A DNA stretch of 64,000 nucleotides from AWTP1-13 sp963814055 (GCA_963814055.1 CAWFBJ010000030.1:124001-188000); one strand, 5' to 3'; shown: positions 54,274-63,221, counted from the first letter of the stretch. The notes: generated by a model not told the origin, from the sequence alone. Translations and numbers: made by a program.

Positions 54274-55208
54274 TGCGCTTTGCTCCGGTCGATCATGTCC
54301 TTGAAGCTCTTGCTGTGCGCGCGCATCGTGTTGGTGAGATCGTCGCCGATGAGAACAATAGTTCCGAGGCTCCGCTTGTCCATGAGATCGACGATCTTTG
54401 CGTCCTTGGCTGCAGCTGCGAAGGCGTCGTTGAGCTTGCCGCGTATGTCGGCGGGAAGGCCCTTGGGCGCCATGAAGGCAATGAGGTTGACGCTGGCCAG
54501 ATCAAAGCCGAGCTCGAGCAGGGTCGGTGCTTCGGGCAGGCTCGGGTGCCGCTTGTCGCCCAGCACCGCCAGCACCTTGACCTGGCCGGCCTTGGCCTGC
54601 GGGATGTAGGCGCCCGAGCTGTAGGCAAGATCGACGTGGCCACCCATCACCTGCGTCACAGCCTCGGCACCGCCCTTGGTCGGTACAGCCGCCAGCGGCG
54701 TGCCCGATTTCTTGGCGATCAGCGCGGATAGGATCCGGTCGACCGATGTGGTCGATGCATAGTTGAGGCCCTTACCCTTTCCCTCGGCCAGCGCGTCGGC
54801 GAGCGTCTTCCAGCCCTTGTCGGGCAGGGCAATGTAGGCTTCCGGAAATTCGCCAATGGCGGCGAGATAGGTGAAGTCATCAACGCCATAGGTGAGCTGG
54901 GTGGCGTGCGGATCGAAGGTCATGGTCGTGGAGGTGTTGGCGACCAGACTGTATCCGTCGATCGGCGCCTTCATCAGCGCCGTGGCCGCCAGCGCTCCGC
55001 CGGCGCCCGGTTTGTTCTCGATGACGACCGGCTGGCCCAGATGCTTGCTCAATACCTCGCCGACCACGCGCGCGGCGACATCGGTTGTGCCGCCCGCGCC
55101 GAAGCCTACGGTGATGGTGATTGGCTTCTCGGGCCATGCCGCATCGACTGTCGAGGTTCCTGCAACGGCGAGAAAGACCCCCAGCAGACATGACCAGAAT
55201 GTGCGCAT
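54270..55208 (-). CDS. TctC/Bug-family receptor, first gene of the operon
   Basis: A 312-residue periplasmic receptor. The signal peptide (FWSCLLGVFLAVAGTSTVDA) is followed by PITITVGFGAGGTTDVAARV, VVIENKPGAGGALAATALMK and the C-terminal MAPKGLPADIRGKLNDAFAA. It is closest in design to TctC receptors encoded with their own TctAB. The operon order is TctC, TctB, TctA, Bug, monooxygenase, all leftward and tightly spaced. The ligand is probably a carboxylate, perhaps aromatic given the last gene. Confidence 0.9.
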   Translation of the reverse strand: MRTFWSCLLGVFLAVAGTSTVDAAWPEKPITITVGFGAGGTTDVAARVVGEVLSKHLGQPVVIENKPGAGGALAATALMKAPIDGYSLVANTSTTMTFDPHATQLTYGVDDFTYLAAIGEFPEAYIALPDKGWKTLADALAEGKGKGLNYASTTSVDRILSALIAKKSGTPLAAVPTKGGAEAVTQVMGGHVDLAYSSGAYIPQAKAGQVKVLAVLGDKRHPSLPEAPTLLELGFDLASVNLIAFMAPKGLPADIRGKLNDAFAAAAKDAKIVDLMDKRSLGTIVLIGDDLTNTMRAHSKSFKDMIDRSKAQ

Positions 55209-55407
55209 GACTGTTTCTCCGTGTCTTCCCGCCCGAGACCGACACGGGCTTGTGCCTAGGAGAGTACATCAGCGACGCATTTGGTCTGTCAACATATTCG
55301 CCTGGGCTTCTCAGCGTGGTGCCACGGCTTCTGAGCATCGTGGCAGCAGACTGTCGCAAATGCCTTGAATGTTGGCATCACGCCGTCACTCTGCTTTACA
55401 ATGGCGC

Positions 55408-56211
55408 ATGGCAAAGCAAGGCAAGATCAGGGTCGGCATCGGCGGGTGGACGTTCGAGCCGTGGCGCGGGGTGTTCTATCCCAAGGGCCTGACGCACGCC
55501 AAGGAGCTGGGCTACGCAAGCCAGCATGTCACGTCCATCGAGGTCAACGGCACCTTCTACAGCACGCAGAAGCCCGCCACGTATGCCAAGTGGCGCACGG
55601 AGACGCCCGAGGGCTTCGTGTTCTCGGTCAAGGGCATCCGCTATGCGGTGAACCGGCGTGTGCTGGCGGAAGCGGGCGATTCCATCAAGCGCTTCCTCGA
55701 CTCCGGCGTCACCGAGCTTGGCGATCGCCTGGGGCCGATCCTGTGGCAGTTCGCCGGCACCAAGAAGTTCGATGAGGCGGACTTCGGCAAATTCCTGGAA
55801 CTGCTGCCGGCGAAGCTCGGCGGCACGCCGTTGCGGCACGTGGTGGAGCCGCGTCACGTTTCGTTCTGTACGCCGGCTTTCATCTCGCTCATCCGGCAGT
55901 TCTCGATCCCCGCGGTGTTCGCGGAGCATGCGACCTACCCGGCCATCCCCGATCCCGTCGGCGACTTCGTGTATCTGCGGCTGCAGAAGGGCAAGGACGA
56001 CATTGCGACCGGCTATCCGCCCAAGGCGCTCGATCAGTGGGCCGAGCGTACGCAAGCGTGGGCAGCTGGCGGCGCGCCCAAGGACCTGCCGCTGATCGAC
56101 GCCAAGAGCAAAGCCAAGGTGCAGCCGCGCGACGTGTTCGTGTACTTCATCCACGAAGGCAAGGTGCGCGCACCCGCCGCTGCGATGGCGCTGATCGAGC
56201 GGCTGAAGTGA
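55408..56211 (+). CDS. DUF72 family protein (YecE-like)
   Basis: A 267-residue TIM-barrel-like protein. ATG 55408 is preferred to 55369 because it starts right before the conserved IRVGIGGWTFEPWRGVFYPK. Other family blocks are SIEVNGTFYSTQKPATYAKW, then FVFSVKGIRYAVNRR, GPILWQFAGTKKFDEADFGK, and DVFVYFIHEGKVRAPAAAMA. DUF72 proteins are widespread but their function is unknown. The gene is divergent from the TctC operon and not part of it by strand. Confidence 0.9.
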   Translation: MAKQGKIRVGIGGWTFEPWRGVFYPKGLTHAKELGYASQHVTSIEVNGTFYSTQKPATYAKWRTETPEGFVFSVKGIRYAVNRRVLAEAGDSIKRFLDSGVTELGDRLGPILWQFAGTKKFDEADFGKFLELLPAKLGGTPLRHVVEPRHVSFCTPAFISLIRQFSIPAVFAEHATYPAIPDPVGDFVYLRLQKGKDDIATGYPPKALDQWAERTQAWAAGGAPKDLPLIDAKSKAKVQPRDVFVYFIHEGKVRAPAAAMALIERLK

Positions 56212-56257
56212 CGCTCTTGGACGCTTTCTGCTTTCAGTGAAAGTGCCGTGGCCGGAG

Positions 56258-56334
56258 GCTCCCCGTCGTCCTGAGCTTGTCGAAGGACGCGCCACGCACG
56301 CCAAGCCGTGCTTCGACAGGCTCAGCACGGGGAG
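56258..56334. repeat. inverted repeat with CTGAGCTTGTCGAAG arms
   Basis: CCCCGTCGTCCTGAGCTTGT continues CGAAGGA, and the right side reads GTGCTTCGACAGGCTCAGCA followed by CGGGG. It belongs to the same dispersed family as 26306-26356. It sits between convergent genes and could act as a transcription end. Confidence 0.75.
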
Positions 56335-56386
56335 CTGGATTGGGCAAGGTCTGTGCTCGGCTGCACGCTCGAGCGGGAAGGCTAGA

Positions 56387-57415
56387 CTAACTTGCCACTT
56401 TCACCTTGCGGTCGCTGTCTCCGGCAGCCAGCAACGCGTCGATCAGGCGATGCACCTTCAACGCTTCCTCGCCGGAAATGCGCGGCGGCCGCTTCTGTTC
56501 GATGGCATCGAGGAAGTCGCGCCAGACGCCAAGGTGATAGTCGTGCGGGAACGCCATGGGGTCCGCGCCTGTGCCGCCCGCTGACGCATCGGCCGCGATC
56601 TCCTCGCGCCGGCCGTCATGGTAGGCCACGGTCAGCGCCGTCCCGGCAAGGGATGCCGTGCCCTTGGTGCCGACCAAGTCGATGCGCTCGGCGTTGCCCG
56701 GATAGGCGGTGGTGGTGGCGTCGATCACGCCGATGGCGCCGCTGGCGAAGCGCACCGCTGCCGAAACGAGGTCTTCCGTTTCCATGCGATGCACGGGCGT
56801 GGTGTGGGCGTAGCCGCATACCTCGACGATGGGCCCCGCGAGGCTCAGCATCAGATCCAGCGTATGGATGCCCTGGGTCAGCAGCACGCCGCCGCCGTCG
56901 CGCGCCTTGGTGCCCCTGCCGGGCTCATCGTAGTAGCTCTGCGGCCGCCAGACCGGAATGATTGTCGAGCAGTTGACGATAGGGCCGAGCTGTTCTGCCC
57001 GCAGGATGTCAGCAAGATGCTCTGCGGCCGGCTTGAAGCGATGTTGCAGAACGACTCCGAGGGTGACGCCGGCCTCGCGGCAGGCGCCAACCAGCTGTTC
57101 GGCGCGCTTCGTCGAAACATCCAGCGGCTTTTCCAGCAGGATGTGCTTGCCGGCCCTGGCCAACTCCCCGACGATCTCCAGATGCGTGTTGGGCGGTGTG
57201 AGCACGGCCACAGCGGTGATGCTGCGGTCGTCCACAATGCGCTGAAGGCTATCGGTGGTGGGAAAGGAAAAGCGGCTGGAAAATCCCTCGCGCCGTACTG
57301 CGCTGGGCGTCATCGCAGTGGCAACCTCCACGCGGTCGGCAAGGTCGAGCAGGCTCTTGGCGTGCGGCGTCACGGCCATGCCGAGGCCGATGATGGCGAT
57401 GCGGTGACGGCTCAT
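56387..57415 (-). CDS. Gfo/Idh/MocA family oxidoreductase
   Basis: A 342-residue NAD(P)-dependent dehydrogenase. The Rossmann start is IAIIGLGMAVTPHAKSLLDL. The EKPLD motif with the catalytic lysine region is HILLEKPLDVSTKRAEQLVG. Then GVVLQHRFKPAAEHLADIL and DGGGVLLTQGIHTLDLMLSL with the conserved His of HxxD follow. Substrates are usually sugars, inositols or their acids. The AEC transporter gene is just upstream on the same strand (64 bases), so the two may be an uptake or export and oxidation pair. Confidence 0.92.
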   Translation of the reverse strand: MSRHRIAIIGLGMAVTPHAKSLLDLADRVEVATAMTPSAVRREGFSSRFSFPTTDSLQRIVDDRSITAVAVLTPPNTHLEIVGELARAGKHILLEKPLDVSTKRAEQLVGACREAGVTLGVVLQHRFKPAAEHLADILRAEQLGPIVNCSTIIPVWRPQSYYDEPGRGTKARDGGGVLLTQGIHTLDLMLSLAGPIVEVCGYAHTTPVHRMETEDLVSAAVRFASGAIGVIDATTTAYPGNAERIDLVGTKGTASLAGTALTVAYHDGRREEIAADASAGGTGADPMAFPHDYHLGVWRDFLDAIEQKRPPRISGEEALKVHRLIDALLAAGDSDRKVKVAS

Positions 57416-57479
57416 GCGTGGCTCCTATTGCAACCCAATGTCATGGCAGGGTCGATCCCAGTCAATCCGGAAGCCGGCG

Positions 57480-58442
57480 CTAACCCAGTCGCAGCAGCGG
57501 CAAGGTGCCAGCCTTCACCAGCCACATCACGGCGGTCAGGGTGGCGACCGATGCCACCGTGCCGAACAGCACCACGCTCGACGCCTGCTCGATCCACGTG
57601 CCGTACTGGCGCGCGAACACGAAAGCGGTCAGCGCCGGCGGCAGCGCCGCCATCAAGACGGCCGTGCCGATCCACGTCGCGCTGAAGGTGCCGAACAGCG
57701 GGAGCAGCAGCAGAACCAGCATGGGGTGCAGCAAGAGCTTCACGCCGATCAGCCACGGCACCTCGCGCGGCACGCGTTCGAGCGGCCGGAGCGCCACAGT
57801 GACGCCAAGCGCGAACAGCGCACAAGGCGCAGCCGACGTGTAGAGGAACTGCAGCAGACGATCGACGGCCACCGGCGGCTCGATACGATAAGCGGCAGCC
57901 GCGACGCCCAGTGCAGCGGCGATGAGCAGCGGGTTGAGCACGATGCCGACCACGACGTCGCGCAGTGCCCGGCCCACGCTCGTGCGTACCGAACCGCTGA
58001 ACGCCATCAGCAGCGGCACCAGCGTGAACACCAGCAGCGCATCGAAGGAGAAGATCAGCGCCACCGGCACCGCGGCTTCCTGGCCCAGCGTCGCCAGCGC
58101 CAGTCCGGGACCCATGTAGCCGACGTTGCCGAAGCCGCCGGCCACCGCCGCCAAGGTGGCATCGCCAATCTTGCCCCGGCGCAGGGCGAGACCGATGAAG
58201 AAGGAAATCGCGAACGCACCGGCCGTGGCCAGCGTGGTCGCCTTGATGAAATCCACCTGCGCCAACTGCTCGAACGGCGTCTTGGATAGAATGCGAAAGA
58301 AAAGCGCCGGCAGGGCGACATACAGAATAAAGAAATTCATCCACGCCAGCCCCTCGTCGGGAAGCCTTTTGAGCTTCCCGCAGGCAAAGCCGATGAAGAT
58401 CAGGCCGAAGAACGGTAAGGCGAGGTTAAGGACATCGAGCAT
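57480..58442 (-). CDS. AEC-family (auxin efflux carrier type) transporter
   Basis: A 320-residue inner-membrane carrier with about ten helices. Typical blocks are ALPFFGLIFIGFACGKLKRL at the start, FILYVALPALFFRILSKTPF, GFGNVGYMGPGLALATLGQE (the conserved NxGxxG centre) and LLMAFSGSVRTSVGRALRDV. Bacterial relatives carry malate, malonate or other organic acids. It heads the small unit with the Gfo/Idh/MocA gene. A repeat lies before its start. Confidence 0.9.
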   Translation of the reverse strand: MLDVLNLALPFFGLIFIGFACGKLKRLPDEGLAWMNFFILYVALPALFFRILSKTPFEQLAQVDFIKATTLATAGAFAISFFIGLALRRGKIGDATLAAVAGGFGNVGYMGPGLALATLGQEAAVPVALIFSFDALLVFTLVPLLMAFSGSVRTSVGRALRDVVVGIVLNPLLIAAALGVAAAAYRIEPPVAVDRLLQFLYTSAAPCALFALGVTVALRPLERVPREVPWLIGVKLLLHPMLVLLLLPLFGTFSATWIGTAVLMAALPPALTAFVFARQYGTWIEQASSVVLFGTVASVATLTAVMWLVKAGTLPLLRLG

Positions 58443-58496
58443 CGGCAGGCTCTACCTGCCCGCGCGCGTTTCGTCGAGATCCTGGCGGCGACGGGA

Positions 58497-58602
58497 CGTC
58501 ATTCCCGCCAAGCGAAGCGCTGAGCGGGAATCCAGATGCAAATGGCGACCGTCGAACAAGCGGCTGGATTCCCGCTGTTCGCTGCGCTCCGCGGGAATGA
58601 CG
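58497..58602. repeat. bipartite palindromic repeat
   Basis: CGTCATTCCCGCC...GAGCGGGAATCCAG, a 35-base spacer, then CTGGATTCCCGC...GCGGGAATGACG. Arms are inverted copies of each other. Confidence 0.88.
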
Positions 58603-58741
58603 GCGCGAGGTCGCAGCTTATTTCGGGAATGACACAATCGTGCCCAGTTCCTTTACCGCAAACCGGTCAGCCACCTTGCCGCCTCGGCGCGGTGCGAGAA
58701 ACTCGGTACTCGATGCATCCCTTCCTCTCGTGGAGACCCCC

Positions 58742-59230
58742 ATGGCCGCCAAGACCGATTTCACCGCCGATGAATGGAAGCTGCTGCTGGAAAGCGTGAT
58801 GATGTCCGGCATCGCCGTAACGGCGGCCGAGCCCAGCGGGCTGTGGGGCACCTTGAAAGAGAGCTTCGCCAGCGCCCGCACCATGGCCTCGGGCAAGGCC
58901 GGATCGAGCGATCTGATCAAGGCGCTGGTGGCCGATTTCGAAACTGCCGAAGGCCGCACTATCGCCCGCGATGGCGTAAGCGCCCAGCTCAAGGGCAGCA
59001 AGGTGGCGGAGATCAAAACCAAGTCGATCGCCGCGCTGGTCCAGGCGGCAACCCTGCTCGACGCCAAGGCGCCAGGCGACGCAGCGGCCGTGAAGGCGTG
59101 GCTGCGCCAGGTGAGCCACAACGTGGCGGAAGCCTCCAAGGAAGGCGGCTTCCTCGGCTTCGGCGGGGTCACCGTCAGCGATGCCGAGAAGGCCACGCTC
59201 GGCGAGATCGACGCGGCGCTGAAGGTGTAG
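58742..59230 (+). CDS. conserved hypothetical protein
   Basis: A 162-residue soluble, helical protein. ATG 58742 is chosen over upstream ATGs because the conserved-looking part begins there (MAAKTDFTADEWKLLLESVM). Later parts are EPSGLWGTLKESFASARTMA, SSDLIKALVADFETAEGRTI and GGFLGFGGVTVSDAEKATLG. I recall similar proteins in alphaproteobacteria only as uncharacterised. There is no signal peptide, membrane helix or metal motif. It is isolated between repeats on both sides. Confidence 0.7.
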   Translation: MAAKTDFTADEWKLLLESVMMSGIAVTAAEPSGLWGTLKESFASARTMASGKAGSSDLIKALVADFETAEGRTIARDGVSAQLKGSKVAEIKTKSIAALVQAATLLDAKAPGDAAAVKAWLRQVSHNVAEASKEGGFLGFGGVTVSDAEKATLGEIDAALKV

Positions 59231-59240
59231 TCGGCCTCTC

Positions 59241-59266
59241 CTCGCCCTGAGCCTGTCGAAGGGCGC
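59241..59266. repeat. half copy of the CTGAGC(C/T)TGTCGAAG repeat
   Basis: CTCGCCCTGAGCCTGTCGAA followed by GGGCG, one arm of the element seen at 26306 and 56258. Confidence 0.65.
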
Positions 59267-59281
59267 GGCACACACCAACGC

Positions 59282-59529
59282 CGTCATTCCCGCGTCGTGC
59301 CGAAGGCGCGCACAAGGCAAGCGCAGCGGACAGCGGGAATCCAGCCGCGAACTCGACGGTCGCCCTTGTATCTGGATTCCCGCTCAGCGCTTCGCTTGGC
59401 GGGAATGACGGCACTGTGCGCGCCGTTTCGTCATTCCCGCGAGCGCGCAAGCGCGATCAGCGGGAATCCAGACGCAAGCTCAACCCTGTTGCTGGATTCC
59501 CGCTCACGCTTCGCCTGGCGGAAATGACG
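59282..59529. repeat. two bipartite palindromic repeats in tandem
   Basis: The first copy spans 59282-59410 (with an inserted stretch in its left loop), the second 59429-59529. The part 59349-59529 is repeated almost exactly at 61489-61668 on the other side of the ABC transporter gene. Confidence 0.88.
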
Positions 59530-59555
59530 TTGCGTGCGGGTTCCGTGCTTCGCCG

Positions 59556-61349
59556 TCAGGCCGTCACCGGCTGGCTCAGCACGCGACGGCTTGCCGGATC
59601 GATGACGAGCTGCCGCTCGTGAAACGCCGCGACCGACTGCCGGTGCGCCACGCTGATCAGCGTCGTGGACGGCAGCCGCTGTTTCAAGAGCTCGTACATC
59701 TTGCGTTCGGCCGGCTCGTCCAATGCCGAGGTCGCTTCGTCGAGAAACAGCCACTCCGGCCGGTACAGCAATGCGCGTGCAAACGCGATGCGCTGCTGCT
59801 CGCCCCCCGATAGAACAAGCGACCAATTGGTTGCCTCGCCGAGCCGCGGCGCGAGTTGCCCCAGCCCGCAGGCATCGAGCACCTCGGTGCATTCGGCGTC
59901 GGTGTGAAGGTCAGGCCGGTCGGGATAGCACAGCGCGTCCTTGAGCGTGCCGATCGGCAGATAGGGTTTCTGCGGCAGGAACAGCACGCGGGCATCCTGG
60001 GGCGTTGCGATACTGCCCCGGCCGAACGGCCACAGGCCGGCGAGCACGCGAAACAGCGTGGTCTTGCCGCTGCCCGATGGACCTCGCACGACGGTGGATT
60101 GGCCCCTGCGCACCGTGACATCGACGCCTTCCAGAAGTGGCGTCCCGTTCGGCAGCTGCACCTCGACGGCAGTGAGCGCGACCTCGGGCTGCGCCTGGGG
60201 CCGAACCTCGAATCCGGTTTCGCTCTGCGCTGCCTTGGCTTTGGCCATCGCCTCGCCGAAGGTGGTCAGCCGGTCGACGACGGCCTTCCAGGCTGCGAGT
60301 CTGGGATAGGTATCGACGAACCACGACAGTGACTGCTGCACTTGCGCGAAGGCATCGGCCGTCTGCGTCAGGGTGCCGAGCGGGATCAGGCCGGCGAAAT
60401 ATTGCGGCGCTGCCACGATGATGGGAAAGATCTGCGCCGCCTGCCCATAGAATGCGGTGAGCCAGGTCAGCCGCTTGGTGTATTTCATGAAATCCCACCA
60501 CGCTCCGTAGATCTTGGCGAAGGCGCCGCGCAGGTTGCGCGCCTCGTCCGCCTCGCCGCGATACAGCGCGATGCTTTCCGCGTTCTCGCGGATGCGCACC
60601 ATCCGGTAGCGGAAGTCGGCGTTGTAGCGCTCCAGGGCGAAGTTGATGCCGATGAGCGGCCGGCCGATCAAATGCGTGGCCAGCGATCCGATCAGCGCAT
60701 AGAGAAGCGCGGCCCACATCATGTAGCCGGGGATGACCAGTCCGCCAAAGATCGGCAGCACGAAACTTCCCGACAGGTTCCAAAGCACGAACGCGAAGGT
60801 CACAAACGTCAGCACCTGCAGGAACAGGTCGAGGGTGAGCTCGAGCGTCTGGGTGGCGAAGGTGTTGCAGTCCTGCTCGATGCGCTGCTCGGGGTTGTCG
60901 GTGCCCTGGCTCGTCAGTTCCATGCGGTAGTAGGTGCGATCGGCCAGCCAGTCGCGGAAATACACCTCGCTCAGCCAGCGGCGCCAGCGGATGGTCAGGA
61001 GCTGCCGCAGCCACGCGCGATAGACGAGCGCCACGATGAAGAAGAAAACCAGCACGCCCCAGTAGATCAGCTCGGCATAGAAGGCATCGACATTCTTGTC
61101 CTGCAGGGCGTTGAAGAAGCGCGCGTTCCAGGAGTTGATCTCCTTGGAGATGTAGACGACGATGATGCTCAAGCCGATGATCACCGCCAGCAGGGCGCGC
61201 GCGATCCAGGACTCCCTGACGGTGACGCTATAGCCCCAGAGCGCGAGCGTCTGGCGTTCCTCGGCAAACCAGTAGGGCCGCACGAGCACCCACAGCTTGC
61301 CGCCGAAGCTGCGGGCATTGGCGATGCGCGTGAGGAATCGATCGATCAT
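59556..61349 (-). CDS. ABC transporter, fused permease/ATPase (YddA/SbmA type)
   Basis: A 597-residue inner-membrane half-transporter of the ABCD-like group. Residues 1-360 hold six helices with the SbmA/BacA-like pattern (SWNARFFNALQDKNVDAFYA, then WLADRTYYRMELTSQGTDNP, EQRIEQDCNTFATQTLELTL). The ATPase domain has Walker A GPSGSGKTTLFR, signature LSGGEQQRIAFARALL and Walker B WLFLDEATSALDEPAE. Relatives import peptides or B12-like compounds or protect the envelope; the role here is open. The gene is flanked by 180-base direct repeats. Confidence 0.92.
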   Translation of the reverse strand: MIDRFLTRIANARSFGGKLWVLVRPYWFAEERQTLALWGYSVTVRESWIARALLAVIIGLSIIVVYISKEINSWNARFFNALQDKNVDAFYAELIYWGVLVFFFIVALVYRAWLRQLLTIRWRRWLSEVYFRDWLADRTYYRMELTSQGTDNPEQRIEQDCNTFATQTLELTLDLFLQVLTFVTFAFVLWNLSGSFVLPIFGGLVIPGYMMWAALLYALIGSLATHLIGRPLIGINFALERYNADFRYRMVRIRENAESIALYRGEADEARNLRGAFAKIYGAWWDFMKYTKRLTWLTAFYGQAAQIFPIIVAAPQYFAGLIPLGTLTQTADAFAQVQQSLSWFVDTYPRLAAWKAVVDRLTTFGEAMAKAKAAQSETGFEVRPQAQPEVALTAVEVQLPNGTPLLEGVDVTVRRGQSTVVRGPSGSGKTTLFRVLAGLWPFGRGSIATPQDARVLFLPQKPYLPIGTLKDALCYPDRPDLHTDAECTEVLDACGLGQLAPRLGEATNWSLVLSGGEQQRIAFARALLYRPEWLFLDEATSALDEPAERKMYELLKQRLPSTTLISVAHRQSVAAFHERQLVIDPASRRVLSQPVTA

Positions 61350-61445
61350 GGCGGTGTCTCGATGCTGACGGGGAAGCGCCCGACGAGACCACGGAATAAG
61401 GGCAGTGGGAAGCCTGCCACTTCGTCATTCCCGCCGTCCCCACGC

Positions 61446-61668
61446 CGTCATTCCCGCGGAGCGCAGCGAACAGCGGGAATCCAGATGTGAACTCGACGGT
61501 TGCTTCTGTGGTTGGATTCCCGCTCAGCGCTTCGCTTGGCGGGAATGACGGTGCTGTGCGCGCCGTTTCGTCATTCCCGCGAGCGCGCAAGCGCGATCAG
61601 CGGGAATCCAGACGCAAGCTCAACCCTGTTGCTGGATTCCCGCTCACGCTTCGCTGGCGGGAATGACG
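61446..61668. repeat. two bipartite palindromic repeats in tandem
   Basis: Copies at 61446-61550 and 61569-61668. From 61489 on this block is nearly identical to 59349-59529, in the same orientation. Confidence 0.88.
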
Positions 61669-61712
61669 GCAAAGGGTATTGTGCGAGCATTGCTCGTTAC
61701 GAGGCGTCGGTT

Positions 61713-62027
61713 ATGCCCGTCTTTCGAGAGAAGCTGCCGTGCGTTTATATCCTCGCCAGTCGGAAAGGCGGTACGCTCTACACCGGTGTCACTTCGAACC
61801 TTCCCGATCGCGTGAGGGGCCACAAGGAGGCAGCGGCGCCTGGATTTGCGCAGCGTTATGGCGTCGACCGGCTGGTCCATTTTGAGTTTCATCCCACCAT
61901 GGCGCACGCCATCGCGCGCGAAAAGCAGATCAAGAAATGGTATCGCGCGTGGAAGATCGAGCTGATCGAAGCGACCAATCCGGATTGGCGTGATCTATCG
62001 AGTGAAGTCCTGGAAGGCTTCGACTAG
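61713..62027 (+). CDS. GIY-YIG domain protein (YhbQ/UPF0213-like)
   Basis: A 104-residue protein that is almost only a GIY-YIG nuclease domain. ATG 61713 begins MPVFREKLPCVYILASRKGG, and TLYTGVTSNLPDRVRGHKEA gives the second Tyr-Ile-Gly-like strand and the catalytic Arg region. HPTMAHAIAREKQIKKWYRA contains the conserved Glu (REKQIKKW). Such stand-alone proteins are widespread; a DNA nuclease role is suggested by the fold but not proven for this group. It lies between two repeat blocks, so it may travel with them. Confidence 0.88.
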   Translation: MPVFREKLPCVYILASRKGGTLYTGVTSNLPDRVRGHKEAAAPGFAQRYGVDRLVHFEFHPTMAHAIAREKQIKKWYRAWKIELIEATNPDWRDLSSEVLEGFD

Positions 62028-62045
62028 CGGTGTCCGACCCGCGTT

Positions 62046-62153
62046 CGTCATTCCCGCGAGCGCGCAAGCGCGAACAGCGGGAATCCAGCCACGAACTCGG
62101 CGGTTGCCCTTGTATCTGGATTCCCGCTCAGCGCTTCGCTTGGCGGGAATGAC
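62046..62153. repeat. bipartite palindromic repeat
   Basis: CGTCATTCCCGCGAGCGCGC to CAGCGGGAATCCAG, spacer, then CTGGATTCCCGC to GGCGGGAATGACG, between convergent genes. Confidence 0.88.
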
Positions 62154-62180
62154 GGTGGGCCCGGAGGGGCGCTCGTCGGA

Positions 62181-63221
62181 TCAGCCGCCGCCGATCGCCT
62201 CCACCCCCATCTTCGCCATCTGCGGCACGCGCTCGCCCGACTTGAGGGCCTTCTCGGGGTTCGACGCGTTGCCTTCGAGCCCGCGCTTCTTCACGCCCTG
62301 CACGATGGCGGCGAGGCGGAAGAAGGAGAAGGCGAGGCAGAACTTCCAGTTGTCGATCTTTGCCAGCCCCATGCGCTCGCAATATCTGGCGACATATTCC
62401 TCCTCCGTCGGGATGCCGAGCGCGGTGCGATCGACATTGGCCAGGCCGCGCATGGTCTCGTGGTTGGGGAAACGCCACTGCATGCACTGGTAGGCGAGAT
62501 CCGAGAAGGGATGGCCGATGGTGGACAGTTCCCAGTCGATCACCGCCAGCAGGCGCGAGCCGTCGGGCTTGAAGATCATGTTGTCGACGCGGTAGTCGCC
62601 GTGCACCAGCGAGGAACGGCCGTCGTCGGGCGGCTCGTTCTGCTCGAGCCACTTGATCAGCGTCTCCATGTCCTCGATGTGCTCGGTTTCGGACGCCTTG
62701 TACTGCTTGGTCCAGCGGTCGCGCTGGCGGGCGAAATAACTGCCGGCCTTGCCGAAGTCAGCGAGCCCGACCTTGGCGGGATCGACCGAATGCAGCGCGG
62801 CGAGCGCCCGGTTCTGCTCGTCGTAGAGCTTGGTGCGCTGCGGCTTTTCCAGCTCCGGCAGGGAGGGGTCCCAGAACACCTTGCCGTCCACGAATTCCAT
62901 GACGAAGAACGCCGTGCCGAGCACCGCATCGTCCTCGCACAGGTGCACCATGCGCGGCACGGGCACGTCGGTGTCCTGCAGGGCCTTCATGACGCGGTGC
63001 TCGCGGTCGACGGCGTGCGCGCTCTTGAGCAGCTGCCCCGGCGGCTTCTTGCGCAGCACGTAGCGGCCGCTGGGAGACGCCAGCAGGAAGGTCGGGTTCG
63101 ACTGCCCCGTCGGCGTCTTCTCCGCCGTGATCGGCCCCTTGAAGCCCGGCACCTTGGCTTCGAGGTAGTGCGACAGGGCCACCAGATCGATCTGTGCCGC
63201 CTGGTGCGCGAATGAGGTCAT
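62181..63221 (-). CDS. phosphotransferase family protein (APH fold, ACAD10/11 kinase-like)
   Basis: A 346-residue kinase-fold protein. ATG 63221 is chosen because the upstream open part is repeat DNA. ITAEKTPTGQSNPTFLLASP holds the Gly-rich loop, and RYVLRKKPPG the ATP-binding Lys. VHGDYRVDNMIFKPDG is the Brenner motif with catalytic Asp, followed by AVIDWELSTIGHPFSDLAYQ with the metal-binding Asp. This subgroup is encoded beside acyl-CoA dehydrogenases, as here (gene at 63370), and resembles the kinase half of human ACAD10/11 and LvaA of the levulinate pathway. A role in phosphorylating a hydroxyacyl-CoA is inferred. Confidence 0.9.
   Translation of the reverse strand: MTSFAHQAAQIDLVALSHYLEAKVPGFKGPITAEKTPTGQSNPTFLLASPSGRYVLRKKPPGQLLKSAHAVDREHRVMKALQDTDVPVPRMVHLCEDDAVLGTAFFVMEFVDGKVFWDPSLPELEKPQRTKLYDEQNRALAALHSVDPAKVGLADFGKAGSYFARQRDRWTKQYKASETEHIEDMETLIKWLEQNEPPDDGRSSLVHGDYRVDNMIFKPDGSRLLAVIDWELSTIGHPFSDLAYQCMQWRFPNHETMRGLANVDRTALGIPTEEEYVARYCERMGLAKIDNWKFCLAFSFFRLAAIVQGVKKRGLEGNASNPEKALKSGERVPQMAKMGVEAIGGG

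Noticed and set aside
58497..62153. CRISPR array
   Set aside because: The repeats are few, palindromic, about 100 bases long and separated by genes. There are no regular spacers and no cas genes.
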